A program made the position numbers and the translations under genes. DNA of 64,000 bases from Helichrysum umbraculigerum (lineage: Eukaryota; Streptophyta; Magnoliopsida; Asterales; Asteraceae), in NCBI GenBank assembly GCA_949592205.1, contig CATIUR010000002.1, positions 1,803,001-1,867,000 on the forward strand, written 5' to 3'. A model generated the notes under the pieces. It made no database searches and was not told the DNA's origin. It was given only the letters and a program-made list of their open reading frames with translations. Below, piece after piece: positions 44,527-54,802 of this stretch (the first letter of the stretch is position 1; each line of letters opens with the position of its first letter).

Positions 44527-46657
44527 TGTAACACCCCAATTTTTCAAGGTATTACTTTAGTAAATAAAAATATGTTTTAATAGCTCAGTTTTTCAGCATT
44601 ATTTTAGTGTACAATAATATATACATATTTTTAATTGTAGATCTTTTAATAGTAAGATATAATAGAAAACGTAAACTAGATGTCCAGTTTTAGACTGTGT
44701 AGTGTACAAAATTAAAAGAAATAAAGACACTAGTACGTGTCTTCTCCCTGTAACACTTGAAAAACAATTCCAGAACCTCCTTCCTTCATCAGAGTAAAAT
44801 CGCAGGAGACAAAGGGAGAGCAAGATTCAATATTCAAACTTAAATTCAAGCTTTAGAACTCAGAATCATCACTTGCTATCATCCTCTAATCCTTGTAAGT
44901 AGTTTTCTTTCCTCAAGAACCCTAGAAATTGGGTTTTCAAGGGTTTTAGCTAGTTGATATGAATTAATCCGAAATTAGGACTTGTAATTGATTAATTAGT
45001 GTTAATTTAGTATGTATACAATGATTAGAAGCTCAATTCCATATTACAAGTGAAAGGTAGTGATTAGGGTTTATGGGTTTTCCATGAATCCTATGAAATT
45101 TAGTATGTGACTAGTGGGGGAGAAGGGAATTAGAGGATTAGTAGTTAAAAAGTGTGATTAGTTGTTAATTTTGTGTTATGTGTATATGTATTAGGTGCTA
45201 AAGAAGAATTATCCTCACTTGATCATCTTATTACAAGTTGTGCTACTAATCAAGGTGAGTTTATGAAGTAATTAGATTATAATCATGTAACTAGTTGTGA
45301 TTAGTTTGTTCTTACAATATGATTATGATGAAATTTAATGATTAGAATGGTTAATGAGTATTAGCCATGATTTGATTAGAATTGCTAACCAAGGTTAGCT
45401 AAGTTTTGATTAGTAGCTAACTTATGTTAGCTAATTATTGATTAGACTAGCTAATTGATGTTAGCTAGAAGAATGAATAGACATGTGCACATATGATTAG
45501 AATTGTGAAAGTAAATTGCAAGAAAAAGGGAAGTAATTCCTATTCTTTATTTATTATTGATTTTAATTGATAATGCATTGTATTGATTAGTTTTCATATT
45601 CTCACTAGGCAAATTGCTTAATTAGTCTAGTTATGTTGTAGGTACAAGTGAAAGCGAAAAGGGAAAAGATATTGCGAAAAGGTAGAAGTGGAGTGCTAGC
45701 TTGTTGTAAGTTACACAAGCTTTCTCTTTAAATTATCGTTTTGTAACCTTTGAAAGCCCGCCAAACAAACTTTTGACATATTGTAATTATGAAAGCAAAG
45801 ACAAGAACTAGTAGAATGTAGTAGTAGAATTTGGTATGTGTTTTGAAGTGGATTAGTTGAATTAGTATAATTTGTGTATGATTAGTAGTTTGATTGTAAA
45901 AAGTGTTAAAGTTGCAAGCCATGTACATTTGCCATGGTTGGTTATGTATATATTTGAAAGGTTAAAAGAAAGTCAAAGGTCCTATTGGTCAATTATGGCT
46001 AGGGATTGGCCATTGAATGGGTCAAAATAGTCCTTTTGGGTCAGCGGGTCAAAATGGGTCAAAATGAGTCTTTAATAGTACCTATGGACCAAGTCGAGTT
46101 AGATAAAGGCTAAGAGTGTGGGGAGAAGCCTCACAACTTTGTTTTGATAGTAGAGATATGTGGTCAAAAGTTCAGCTTCTAAATCTCTATGGTTTGAGAT
46201 TTAGCATGTTTACTAAATTGCTCCTTTTTAGCCGAAATTGACCCATATGTCCAAATCTAGAAATATTGTGAAAATACAAAAAGTGTAAAAAGGAAAGTCT
46301 TTATTTTGACCATAGTAAGGTGCCTGCAAAATTTCATACCTTAACTCTTTGTCGGTTGTGAGATATGCACATTTGAAATTTGGAATTTGGTAATAAATAG
46401 TGCAAGTGCTGAACAGACAGGCCATGGGCATGTCCTATAATCGCCATGGCCATGTCCTTAATCAGTAGCCTCGTTTTCCTTTCAGCACCACGCCATGGCC
46501 ATGTCCTATAATCGCCATGGCCATGTCCTTTCAGTATGCTCAAAAATGATGTTTTAAGCTAAGTGTTAAGTTTATATGTATAAAATAAAAGTATGGAATA
46601 GTATAAAGGGTAATTTATATATAAAAAAAAAAATGTTCAGATTGTCAGGGCGTTTCA
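44527..46657 (+). repeat. 5' LTR of the Tekay-type element
   Basis: 2131 bp, TG...CA termini. It contains a leader-like exon (about 44800-44893) ending in CCTTGTAAGTAG, an acceptor-like TTGTAGGTACAAG at about 45636, the word GCCTGCAAAATTT at about 46322, and the palindromic cassette at 46421-46529. The regular AATAAA-like and T-rich stretches near the end may serve as the poly(A) signal. Confidence 0.96.
46421..46529. repeat. Cassette of GCCATGGCCATGTCC words in the 5' LTR
   Basis: Four copies of GCCATGGSCATGTCC are arranged as two pairs, each pair separated by TATAATC, with a spacer of about 30 bases between pairs. GCCATGGC is a palindrome. An identical block lies in the 3' LTR at 53542-53650. 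Confidence 0.9.
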
Positions 46658-46660
46658 AGT

Positions 46661-46672
46661 TGGTATCAGAGC
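46661..46672 (+). other. Primer-binding site, initiator tRNA-Met
   Basis: TGGTATCAGAGC begins three bases after the 5' LTR. It is complementary to the 3' end of plant initiator tRNA-Met, the usual primer of this lineage. Confidence 0.95.
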
Positions 46673-47021
46673 GATGGTTTAAGAGATTTAAGCAATCCAC
46701 AGTAGGATTGCCTAAACTTAAACTACTTATAATTGTGTAGTAGCAAGTTATAGTCATGTTTTAGTAGCAATATTTATTTGTGATTAGTAGATTTTGATTA
46801 GAGTATCGATGATTGCTTGGATTTGATATATATTTAAGAATTTTGAATAGAAATGTGTTATCAGTTTAATATAACTACGTCTGGCCAACGGGGTTATATT
46901 TTACTGAAACATGTGGGAGATTCAAAATTGTTAAATGTATGAGAATAAAGGCAATCATCATATTAATAGTCGAATTAGAGAATTCTTATGTTATTAATTA
47001 TGTTTTTATATTGTTTAGTAA

Positions 47022-50000
47022 ATGGAATCCACACCAAATAAAGAAGCTGAGGGTTCAAATGTGCGTTCTCCCAATCAAGAGGAGAATGTTTCAGGAAGAA
47101 GTTTAGATCCTGAGGACCGGATGCTGCTGAAAGATGTTATTGGGCAAGCCCTCCAAGAATTTGCTCCTAAGGTATATACCCGAATGGAGCAGATTATTGA
47201 TACTAGATTAGTAGAATTTGAAAAGAAGCATCCTGTCTTAATTAACCCTCAGCAGAATAAAGAAATGTTAAATGCTCAGCAACAGATAAATAAAGAGAAA
47301 GAACGTTTTGAATATAAAAACTTTGCAAATTGTACTCCCCCAGAATTTTATGGTGAAAGAGACCCGATTAGTAGTCATAGGTGGATTAGTAAGATAGAAG
47401 AAACTTTTCTACTTTGTGACTGTCCAGAAAGATTAAGAGTGCTCTTTGCTGCTCATCAATTGAAAGATAGTGCTCAAGATTGGTGGAGTACTCAAGTTAA
47501 AACTCATGGTGCAGAAGATGCTGCAAAGTTTTCATGGAATATGTTTAAAGAAAAATTTATAGCAGAGTTCGCTCCAATGGCGGAGGTAGAAAGATTGAAA
47601 GGAGAGTTTTTAGCAATTGACCAAGGGAAAATGTCGGTAACTGAGTATACTAATATGTTTTATGATAAGTCTCAGTTTTGTCCTGAATATACTTCAAATC
47701 TGAAGTTAATGAAGGATCATTATCACCGACACTTGAACATTGATATCAAAGAAGCAGTTGACCCGACTATTTATGATTCTATTCCAAAGATGATGAATAA
47801 AGGGTTGACTCGAGAGAAGGAATTGAAAGCAAAAGCTGAAGATAGAGCTAACAAGAGAAAAGCAGAACAATCTTCTTCTCAATCCCACCAAACCAAAAAG
47901 TTTAAATCTTTTGGAAAGCAGCAGTCATCACAACCACAACAACAGAAGCCTCAATCTCAACAATCAAATCGTCAGCCCCAAGCTCCAACTCGGGAATTTC
48001 CCAAGTGTAACAACTGTGGTAGAAAGCATCCAGGAGAGTGTCAGTTGGGGAGTACAGCTTGCTATAAATGTCTTCAGCAAGGGCATATTGCTGCAAATTG
48101 TCCTAATCCATATCGTATGTGTTTCTATTGCTATAAGGATGACCATCTACAAGCTAACTGTCCAGTCAGATTAGAAGATATGAAAAGAAATGAACAGAAG
48201 AAAGAAGCTGAAAAGAAAAGAGAAGCGGGTGGACAGAGAGCTAAAGGTCATTCTTTTCAGATTACTGCTGATGAGGCGAAGGAGTCACATGACGTGGTGA
48301 CAGGTACCTTCATAATTAATACTATACCTGCCCATGTTTTATTCGACTCTGGAGCCACAAAGTCTTTTGTATCTCTTTCATTTTGTGAAAAGCTGAATAC
48401 TCCTACTGTTAAATTAGAACACCATTTAGAAGTTGAAATTGCTGATAGCAAATTAGTAATTGTTAGTGATGTTTATAAAGGGTGTACCATTGAAATAGGA
48501 GGTGAAGTGTTTAAAATATACTTGATTCCCATGCAAATGGGGGAATTTCATGTGGTTATAGGAATGGATTGGATGGGAAAGAATAAAGGTATGATAAACT
48601 GTCATGAAAAGATAGTTCTCCTGAAAGCACCTAGCGGAAGGGAGATTGTCGTTTATGGTGAGCGTTTTAGTAAATCCATTCCTGTTTGTACCTTTGCTCG
48701 AGCTAAAAGATTTTTGTCACACGGATGTCAAGCCTTTTTGGCACACGTGGTTGATAATTCTAGAGCGGTACCAGAACTTTCTAGTATTCCAGTTGTGAAA
48801 GAATTTCCTGAGGTATTCCCTGACGAACTTCCAGGTACTCCACCTGATAGACAAGTGGAATTCCGAATTGATCTTATTCCTGGAGCTATTCCAATTGCCA
48901 AAACTCCTTATCGGTTAGCTCCAACTGAAATGCAAGAAATGATGAAACAATTACAAGAGCTTTTAGATAAAGGTTTTATCCGTCCTAGTAGTTCGCCTTG
49001 GGGAGCTCCAGTCCTATTTGTAAAGAAGAAAGATGGTTCCTTAAGAATGTGTATAGATTACCGGGAACTAAATAAAGTGACCATTAAGAACAGATATCCC
49101 TTACCTCGAATAGATGACTTATTTGATCAGTTGCAGGGTGCCAGTTTCTTTTCAAAGATTGATCTTCGTTCTGGCTACCATCAGTTAAAGGTAAAGGAAG
49201 AAGATATTTCAAAGACTGCTTTTCGTACTCGTTATGGTCATTTCGAATTTACAGTCATGCCATTTGGCTTAACTAATGCTCCAGCTGCATTTATGGACTT
49301 GATGAACAGAGTTTGTCGGCCCATGCTTGATATCTTTGTTATAGTTTTTATTGATGATATTCTCATCTATTCTAAAAGTGAAACTGAGCATGCAGCACAT
49401 CTCAGGCAAGTTCTAGAAACACTTCGGCGGGAAAGATTATTTGCTAAATTTTCTAAATGTGAATTTTGGTTACGTGAAGTCCAATTCCTTGGTCACGTGA
49501 TCAATATTCGCGGTATTCAAGTTGATCCTTCCAAGATAGTAGCAGTTATGAAGTGGGACCCTCCTACGAGTCCTACTGAAGTCAGGAGTTTTCTTGGCCT
49601 AGCTGGCTATTATCGTCGTTTTATTCAAGATTTTTCAAAGATTGCTACTCATTTGACTCAGTTGACTAGAAAGAGTGTTCAGTGGAAGTGGGGAGATGAG
49701 CAATCCAAAGCATTTCAAATATTGAAAGAAAAGCTTAGTCAAGCCCCTATTCTTGTTTTACCCGAGGGCAGCGAGGATATGGTGGTGTATTGTGATGCTT
49801 CAAAACTCGGATTAGGCTGTGTTCTTATGCAGCGTGGGAAGGTCATTGCTTATGCTTCACGCCAGTTAAAATCACATGAGCAAAACTATCCCACTCATGA
49901 TCTTGAATTAGCAGCAGTGGTCTTCGCTCTTAAAATTTGGCGCCATTACCTCTATGGTGTTAAATTCACTATTTATACAGACCACAAAAGTCTTAAATAT

Positions 50001-51635
50001 TTCTTTGATCAGCGTGATTTAAATAATCGTCAGAGAAGGTGGCTAGATTTGGTTAAAGACTATGACTGCGACATACTTTACCATCCGGGTAAGGCTAATG
50101 TTGTAGCTGACGCTCTTAGTCGAAAAGTTAGTCATTCTGCTCTTTCAGTGAAATCTCTTCAAATGATTGTGCTTCCTCAGTTATTTGATTCTATTAAAGC
50201 TGCTCAGATTGAAGTTTTAGCCTCTAATGACCCAAATAATCAACGTTTAGCGGGGCAAATTTCTGATTTAGTAGATGATTCCAGAGGGTTAAAGATTCGT
50301 TATGGTAGAATCTGGATACCAAGAACGAGTGAAGTGAAGAAAGTGTTATTAAATGAGGCTCATAAATCCAAGTATTCTATTCATCCTGGTGCTACCAAGA
50401 TGTATCGTGATCTGAAACGTGACTATTGGTGGCCAGGTATGAAGCGTGATATAGTCAAACATGTTCAGAATTGTCTCACTTGTCTGCAAGTTAAAACAGA
50501 GCACCAGCAACCATACGGTAAACTTCAGCCATTAGATATACCGGTATGGAAATGGGAACACATCACCATGGATTTTGTCACTAAATTGCCAAAGACTCCT
50601 AGGCAACATGACACTATTTGGGTGATTGTGGACCGATTGACGAAAAGTGCTATTTTTCTTCCTATTCAAGAAGCTTCTTCTTCAGAGAAGTTAGCCGATC
50701 TTTATGTTAAAGAAGTTGTTGCTAGGCATGGAGTTCCACTTTCTATAGTTTCAGATCGAGATACTCGCTTTACTTCTCGATTCTGGAATAAATTTCAAGA
50801 AGATTTGGGAACTCGATTGCATATTAGTACAGCTTTTCATCCTCAGACTGATGGTCAAAGTGAACGTACCATTCAGACTCTTGAGGATATGCTTAGAGCG
50901 TGTGCCATTGACTTTGGTGGTAGTTGGGATACTCACCTTCCCTTGGTTGAGTTTTCCTATAATAATAGCTATCATTCCTCGATTAAAATGCCACATTACG
51001 AAATGCTATACGGTAGAAAATGTCGAACTCCAATTTGTTGGGGTGAGATCGGTCAGAGAGAGCTTGGAAGTACAGATATAGTGCAGTTGACTACTGAGAA
51101 GATCGATCAGATTAGAGAAAGATTAAAGATGGCACAAGATCGACAAAAGTCATATGCAGACAAGCGAAGAAGGCCTATTGAATTTCAAGTTGGCGATAAG
51201 GTGTTACTTAAAGTTTCACCTTGGAAAGGAATTATCAGATTTCGTAAGCGAGGGAAGTTAAGTCCAAGATATATTGGACCTTTTGAAATTATTGATAGAG
51301 TTGGAAAGGTTGCATATCGATTGCAGTTACCGGAAGAACTTGGTAGTATTCATGACACATTTCATGTGTCTCAGCTCAGAAAATGTTTAGTAGATGAAGC
51401 TTCTTATGTGCCACTGACAGAAATAGAAATAAATGAAAAGTTAAGCTACATAGAAGAACCAGCTAAAATTCTTGATCAGAAAGTAAAGCAACTCAGAAAT
51501 AAATCAGTTTCGATAGTTAAAGTTCAGTGGCAACATAGGAAGGGTTCAGAATTTACTTGGGAACCGGAGGAGTGGATGATGATTTACTATCCTGCGGTAC
51601 ACCAAGAATGGTTCGTGAGGACACGAACAGAATAA
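47022..51635 (+). CDS. Gag-Pol polyprotein of the Tekay-type retrotransposon
   Basis: One uninterrupted frame of 1537 residues encodes everything needed for retrotransposition. Gag capsid spans about residues 105-230. Three zinc knuckles lie at about 328-383: a CX2CX3HX3C, then two CX2CX4HX4C. The aspartic protease motif is DSGATKSF (about 441). Reverse transcriptase follows (about 610-800) with FIDDIL near 776. RNase H starts near VYCDASKLG (about 922). Integrase has the H2C2 zinc motif near 1121-1160 and the D, D, E residues in TMDFVTKLP, VSDRDTRF and SERTIQTLED. The C-terminal 60 residues (VKVQWQHRKGSEFTWEPE) form a chromo-like domain that could guide integration. No stop or frameshift is seen, so the element may be autonomous. 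The 364 bases between primer site and ATG look like an untranslated leader. Confidence 0.96.
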   Translation: MESTPNKEAEGSNVRSPNQEENVSGRSLDPEDRMLLKDVIGQALQEFAPKVYTRMEQIIDTRLVEFEKKHPVLINPQQNKEMLNAQQQINKEKERFEYKNFANCTPPEFYGERDPISSHRWISKIEETFLLCDCPERLRVLFAAHQLKDSAQDWWSTQVKTHGAEDAAKFSWNMFKEKFIAEFAPMAEVERLKGEFLAIDQGKMSVTEYTNMFYDKSQFCPEYTSNLKLMKDHYHRHLNIDIKEAVDPTIYDSIPKMMNKGLTREKELKAKAEDRANKRKAEQSSSQSHQTKKFKSFGKQQSSQPQQQKPQSQQSNRQPQAPTREFPKCNNCGRKHPGECQLGSTACYKCLQQGHIAANCPNPYRMCFYCYKDDHLQANCPVRLEDMKRNEQKKEAEKKREAGGQRAKGHSFQITADEAKESHDVVTGTFIINTIPAHVLFDSGATKSFVSLSFCEKLNTPTVKLEHHLEVEIADSKLVIVSDVYKGCTIEIGGEVFKIYLIPMQMGEFHVVIGMDWMGKNKGMINCHEKIVLLKAPSGREIVVYGERFSKSIPVCTFARAKRFLSHGCQAFLAHVVDNSRAVPELSSIPVVKEFPEVFPDELPGTPPDRQVEFRIDLIPGAIPIAKTPYRLAPTEMQEMMKQLQELLDKGFIRPSSSPWGAPVLFVKKKDGSLRMCIDYRELNKVTIKNRYPLPRIDDLFDQLQGASFFSKIDLRSGYHQLKVKEEDISKTAFRTRYGHFEFTVMPFGLTNAPAAFMDLMNRVCRPMLDIFVIVFIDDILIYSKSETEHAAHLRQVLETLRRERLFAKFSKCEFWLREVQFLGHVINIRGIQVDPSKIVAVMKWDPPTSPTEVRSFLGLAGYYRRFIQDFSKIATHLTQLTRKSVQWKWGDEQSKAFQILKEKLSQAPILVLPEGSEDMVVYCDASKLGLGCVLMQRGKVIAYASRQLKSHEQNYPTHDLELAAVVFALKIWRHYLYGVKFTIYTDHKSLKYFFDQRDLNNRQRRWLDLVKDYDCDILYHPGKANVVADALSRKVSHSALSVKSLQMIVLPQLFDSIKAAQIEVLASNDPNNQRLAGQISDLVDDSRGLKIRYGRIWIPRTSEVKKVLLNEAHKSKYSIHPGATKMYRDLKRDYWWPGMKRDIVKHVQNCLTCLQVKTEHQQPYGKLQPLDIPVWKWEHITMDFVTKLPKTPRQHDTIWVIVDRLTKSAIFLPIQEASSSEKLADLYVKEVVARHGVPLSIVSDRDTRFTSRFWNKFQEDLGTRLHISTAFHPQTDGQSERTIQTLEDMLRACAIDFGGSWDTHLPLVEFSYNNSYHSSIKMPHYEMLYGRKCRTPICWGEIGQRELGSTDIVQLTTEKIDQIRERLKMAQDRQKSYADKRRRPIEFQVGDKVLLKVSPWKGIIRFRKRGKLSPRYIGPFEIIDRVGKVAYRLQLPEELGSIHDTFHVSQLRKCLVDEASYVPLTEIEINEKLSYIEEPAKILDQKVKQLRNKSVSIVKVQWQHRKGSEFTWEPEEWMMIYYPAVHQEWFVRTRTE

Positions 51636-51647
51636 GTGGGGGAGAGT
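51636..51647 (+). other. Polypurine tract
   Basis: GTGGGGGAGAGT lies directly between the gag-pol stop codon and the 3' LTR. It primes plus-strand DNA synthesis. There is no untranslated gap between stop and tract. Confidence 0.93.
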
Positions 51648-53778
51648 TGTAACACCCCAATTTTTCAAGGTATTACTTTAGTAAATAAAAATAAGTTTTA
51701 ATAGCTCAGTTTTTCAGCATTATTTTAGTGTACAATAATATATACATCTTTTTAATTGTAGATCTTTTAATAGTAAGATATAATAGAAAATGTAAACTAG
51801 ATGTCCAGTTTTAGACTGTGTAGTGTACAAAATTAAAAGAAATAAAGACACTAGTACGTGTCTTCTCCCTGTAACACTTGAAAAACAATTCCAGAACCTC
51901 TTTCCTTCATCAGAGTAAAATCGCAGGAGACAAAGGGAGAGCAAGATTCAATATTCAAACTTAAATTCAAGCTTTAGAACTCAGAATCATCACTTGCTAT
52001 CATCCTCTAATCCTTGTAAGTAGTTTTCTTTCCTCAAGAACCCTAGAAATTGGGTTTTCAAGGGTTTTAGCTAGTTGATATGAATTAATCCGAAATTAGG
52101 ACTTGTAATTGATTAATTAGTGTTAATTTAGTATGTATACAATGATTAGAAGCTCAATTCCATATTACAAGTGAAAGGTAGTGATTAGGGTTTATGGGTT
52201 TTCCATGAATCCTATGAAATTTAGTATGTGACTAGTGGGGGAGAAGGGAATTAGAGGATTAGTAGTTAAAAAGTGTGATTAGTTGTTAATTTTGTGTTAT
52301 GTGTATATGTATTAGGTGCTAAAGAAGAATTATCCTCACTTGATCATCTTATTACAAGTTGTGCTACTAATCAAGGTGAGTTTATGAAGTAATTAGATTA
52401 TAATCATGTAACTAGTTGTGATTAGTTTGTTCTTACAATATGATTATGATGAAAGTTAATGATTAGAATGGTTAATGAGTATTAGCCATGATTTGATTAG
52501 AATTGCTAACCAAGGTTAGCTAAGTTTTGATTAGTAGCTAACTTATGTTAGCTAATTATTGATTAGACTAGCTAATTGATGTTAGCTAGAAGAATGAATA
52601 GACATGTGCACATATGATTAGAATTGTGAAAGTAAATTGCAAGAAAAAAGGAAGTAATTCCTATTCTTTATTTATTATTGATTTTAATTGATAATGCATT
52701 GTATTGATTAGTTTTCATATTCTCACTAGGCAAATTGCTTAATTAGTCTAGTTATGTTGTAGGTACAAGTGAAAGCGAAAAGGGAAAAGATATTGCGAAA
52801 AGGTAGAAGTGGAGTGCTAGCTTGTTGTAAGTTACACAAGCTTTCTCTTTAAATTATCGTTTTGTAACCTTTGAAAGCCCGCCAAACAAACTTTTGACAT
52901 ATTGTAATTATGAAAGCAAAGACAAGAACTAGTAGAATGTAGTAGTAGAATTTGGTATGTGTTTTGAAGTGGATTAGTTGAATTAGTATAATTTGTGTAT
53001 GATTAGTAGTTTGATTGTAAAAAGTGTTAAAGTTGCAAGCCATGTACATTTGCCATGGTTGGTTATGTATATATTTGAAAGGTTAAAAGAAAGTCAAAGG
53101 TCCTATTGGTCAATTATGGTTAGAGATTGGCCATTGAATGGGTCAAAATAGTCATTTTGGGTCAGCGGGTCAAAATGGGTCAAAATGAGTCTTTAATAGT
53201 ACCTATGGACCAAGTCGAGTTAGATAAAGGCTAAGAGTGTGGGGAGAAGCCTCACAACTTTGTTTTGATAGTAGAGATATGTGGTCAAAAGTTCAGCTTC
53301 TAAATCTCTATGGTTTGAGATTTAGCATGTTTACTAAATTGCTCCTTTTTAGCCGAAATTGACCCATATGTCCAAATCTAGAAATATTGTGAAAATACAA
53401 AAAGTGTAAAAAGGAAAGTCTTTATTTTGACCATAGTAAGGTGCCTGCAAAATTTCATACCTTAACTCTTTGTCGGTTGTGAGATATGCACATTTGAAAT
53501 TTGGAATTTGGTAATAAATAGTGCAAGTGCTGAACAGACAGGCCATGGGCATGTCCTATAATCGCCATGGCCATGTCCTTAATCAGTAGCCTCGTTTTCC
53601 TTTCAGCACCACGCCATGGCCATGTCCTATAATCGCCATGGCCATGTCCTTTCAGTATGCCCAAAAATGATGTTTTAAGCTAAGTGTTAAGTTTATATGT
53701 ATAAAATAAAGTATGGAACAGTATAAAGGGTAATTTATATATAAAAAAAAAAAATGTTCAGATTGTCAGGGCGTTTCA
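51648..53778 (+). repeat. 3' LTR of the Tekay-type element
   Basis: 2131 bp, nearly identical to the 5' LTR. Differences seen by eye include AATAAGTTT for AATATGTTT near the start, GTCATTTTGGG for GTCCTTTTGGG, and one base lost in ATAAAATAAAG near the end. The cassette lies at 53542-53650. Confidence 0.96.
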
Positions 53779-53988
53779 AAGTATTTTTAATTCAATCATA
53801 TTCTCTTAAGTTCAAACAAGCATCGACCTATATATTGTACTATACGCGTATTAAGTAGAACTAGAATCAATTTCCATAAACCAGTTTAATTTGAAGGCTC
53901 AAAAATTTCATTCAATTTTTTCTAACAAAGTATAATCCACAAGTAATGAAATTCAATTATTTTAAAGTAGATAGTTAATTACTACTAT

Positions 53989-54360
53989 TAGTCCTGGCAA
54001 ATTCTGCCCATTTGCTTCACATTTGAGCAATTCTGGGTATAATGACATAAAGTTTGGGTTCTTATGGACCGGAGAAATTTTAGGAATGGGCTTAATTGGG
54101 TAAAACTCAAATCATGAATGGATCTAAATGTGTGACCATCATGTTATGTTTTTCAAATTATATAGTTAAAAATATATAACTTATTTTGGAAGATACTAAA
54201 TTTTAGTGAATTAGAACATTTTTTTATGAAATTTTTAAAGAGCCCGTTATGACCCGAGCCCGTTTAGACCCGCGCCCGATTAGACCCGAGCCCGTTTATA
54301 CCCGTGCCCGTTTTGACCCGTAGCCCATACCCGCCCAACCCGCCCATTTTGCTAGCTATA
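53989..54360. mobile_element. Non-autonomous hAT element, 372 bp, TSD ACTACTAT
   Basis: The perfect 8-bp duplication ACTACTAT lies at 53981-53988 and 54361-54368. The ends are TAGTCCTGGCAAA and TTTTGCTAGCTATA. The right subterminal zone is a dense run of GACCCGAGCCCGTTT-like words, while the left has TGCCCATTTG words. There is no coding capacity. Confidence 0.9.
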
Positions 54361-54605
54361 ACTACTATGTTCTTAAATCGTTATGAACCTAATTTAACTC
54401 CTTAGCCTTGACTCGATTTACAAACTTAATCATTATTTAACAAGATTTGCAAAGTGGTTGAATTGAATAAAATAAAAATAGAGCGAGGTGAGGTCTGCAA
54501 GCTGTTAACAGGCCCCCACATGCAACTTTTTTGGGGAAGAAGCGAATGCCTTAAGAATCTTTCCACTTTTGGAAAGTCCCAATTATTATTACTCCGTATT
54601 ATTTA

Positions 54606-54802
54606 CTACCTCCGTCCCAAAATTATAGTCCATCTTTCCTTTTTGGGACGTCCCAAAATAATTGTCCACTTCTCATTTCAACCAATAAGAAGAGAGTTTA
54701 GTGGGTGCAGATTCTATTTGAGTGGTTGAAAACTGTTGTGGTCCCACTTTTATTAAACTGTGTGCTTTTTGTTGGTGGACAATAATTTTGGGACGGAGGG
54801 AG
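54606..54802. mobile_element. Stowaway-type MITE (CTACCTCCGT family), 197 bp
   Basis: TA flanks both sides. The ends are CTACCTCCGTCCCAAAATTA and TAATTTTGGGACGGAGGGAG, an inverted repeat of more than 20 bases. The interior is non-coding. Confidence 0.85.

Larger units (their letters stand above)
44527..53778 (+). mobile_element. Complete Ty3/gypsy retrotransposon, Tekay-type chromovirus, 9252 bp
   Basis: All parts of an intact element are present. The target duplication AAGTA flanks it at 44522-44526 and 53779-53783. Both LTRs are 2131 bp and run TGTAACACCC to GGGCGTTTCA. They are followed by a tRNA-Met primer site, one long gag-pol frame and a polypurine tract. By eye the LTRs differ at about eleven positions plus small indels. 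At the often-used plant rate of 1.3e-8 substitutions per site per year, that would place insertion a few hundred thousand years ago. The domain order RT-RNase H-integrase, the three knuckles and the C-terminal chromo-like domain point to the Tekay/Del lineage. Confidence 0.97.

Noticed and set aside
47706..51081. Several ORFs of 60-87 codons inside the gypsy gag-pol
   Set aside because: All are in other frames of a continuous, motif-rich polyprotein.
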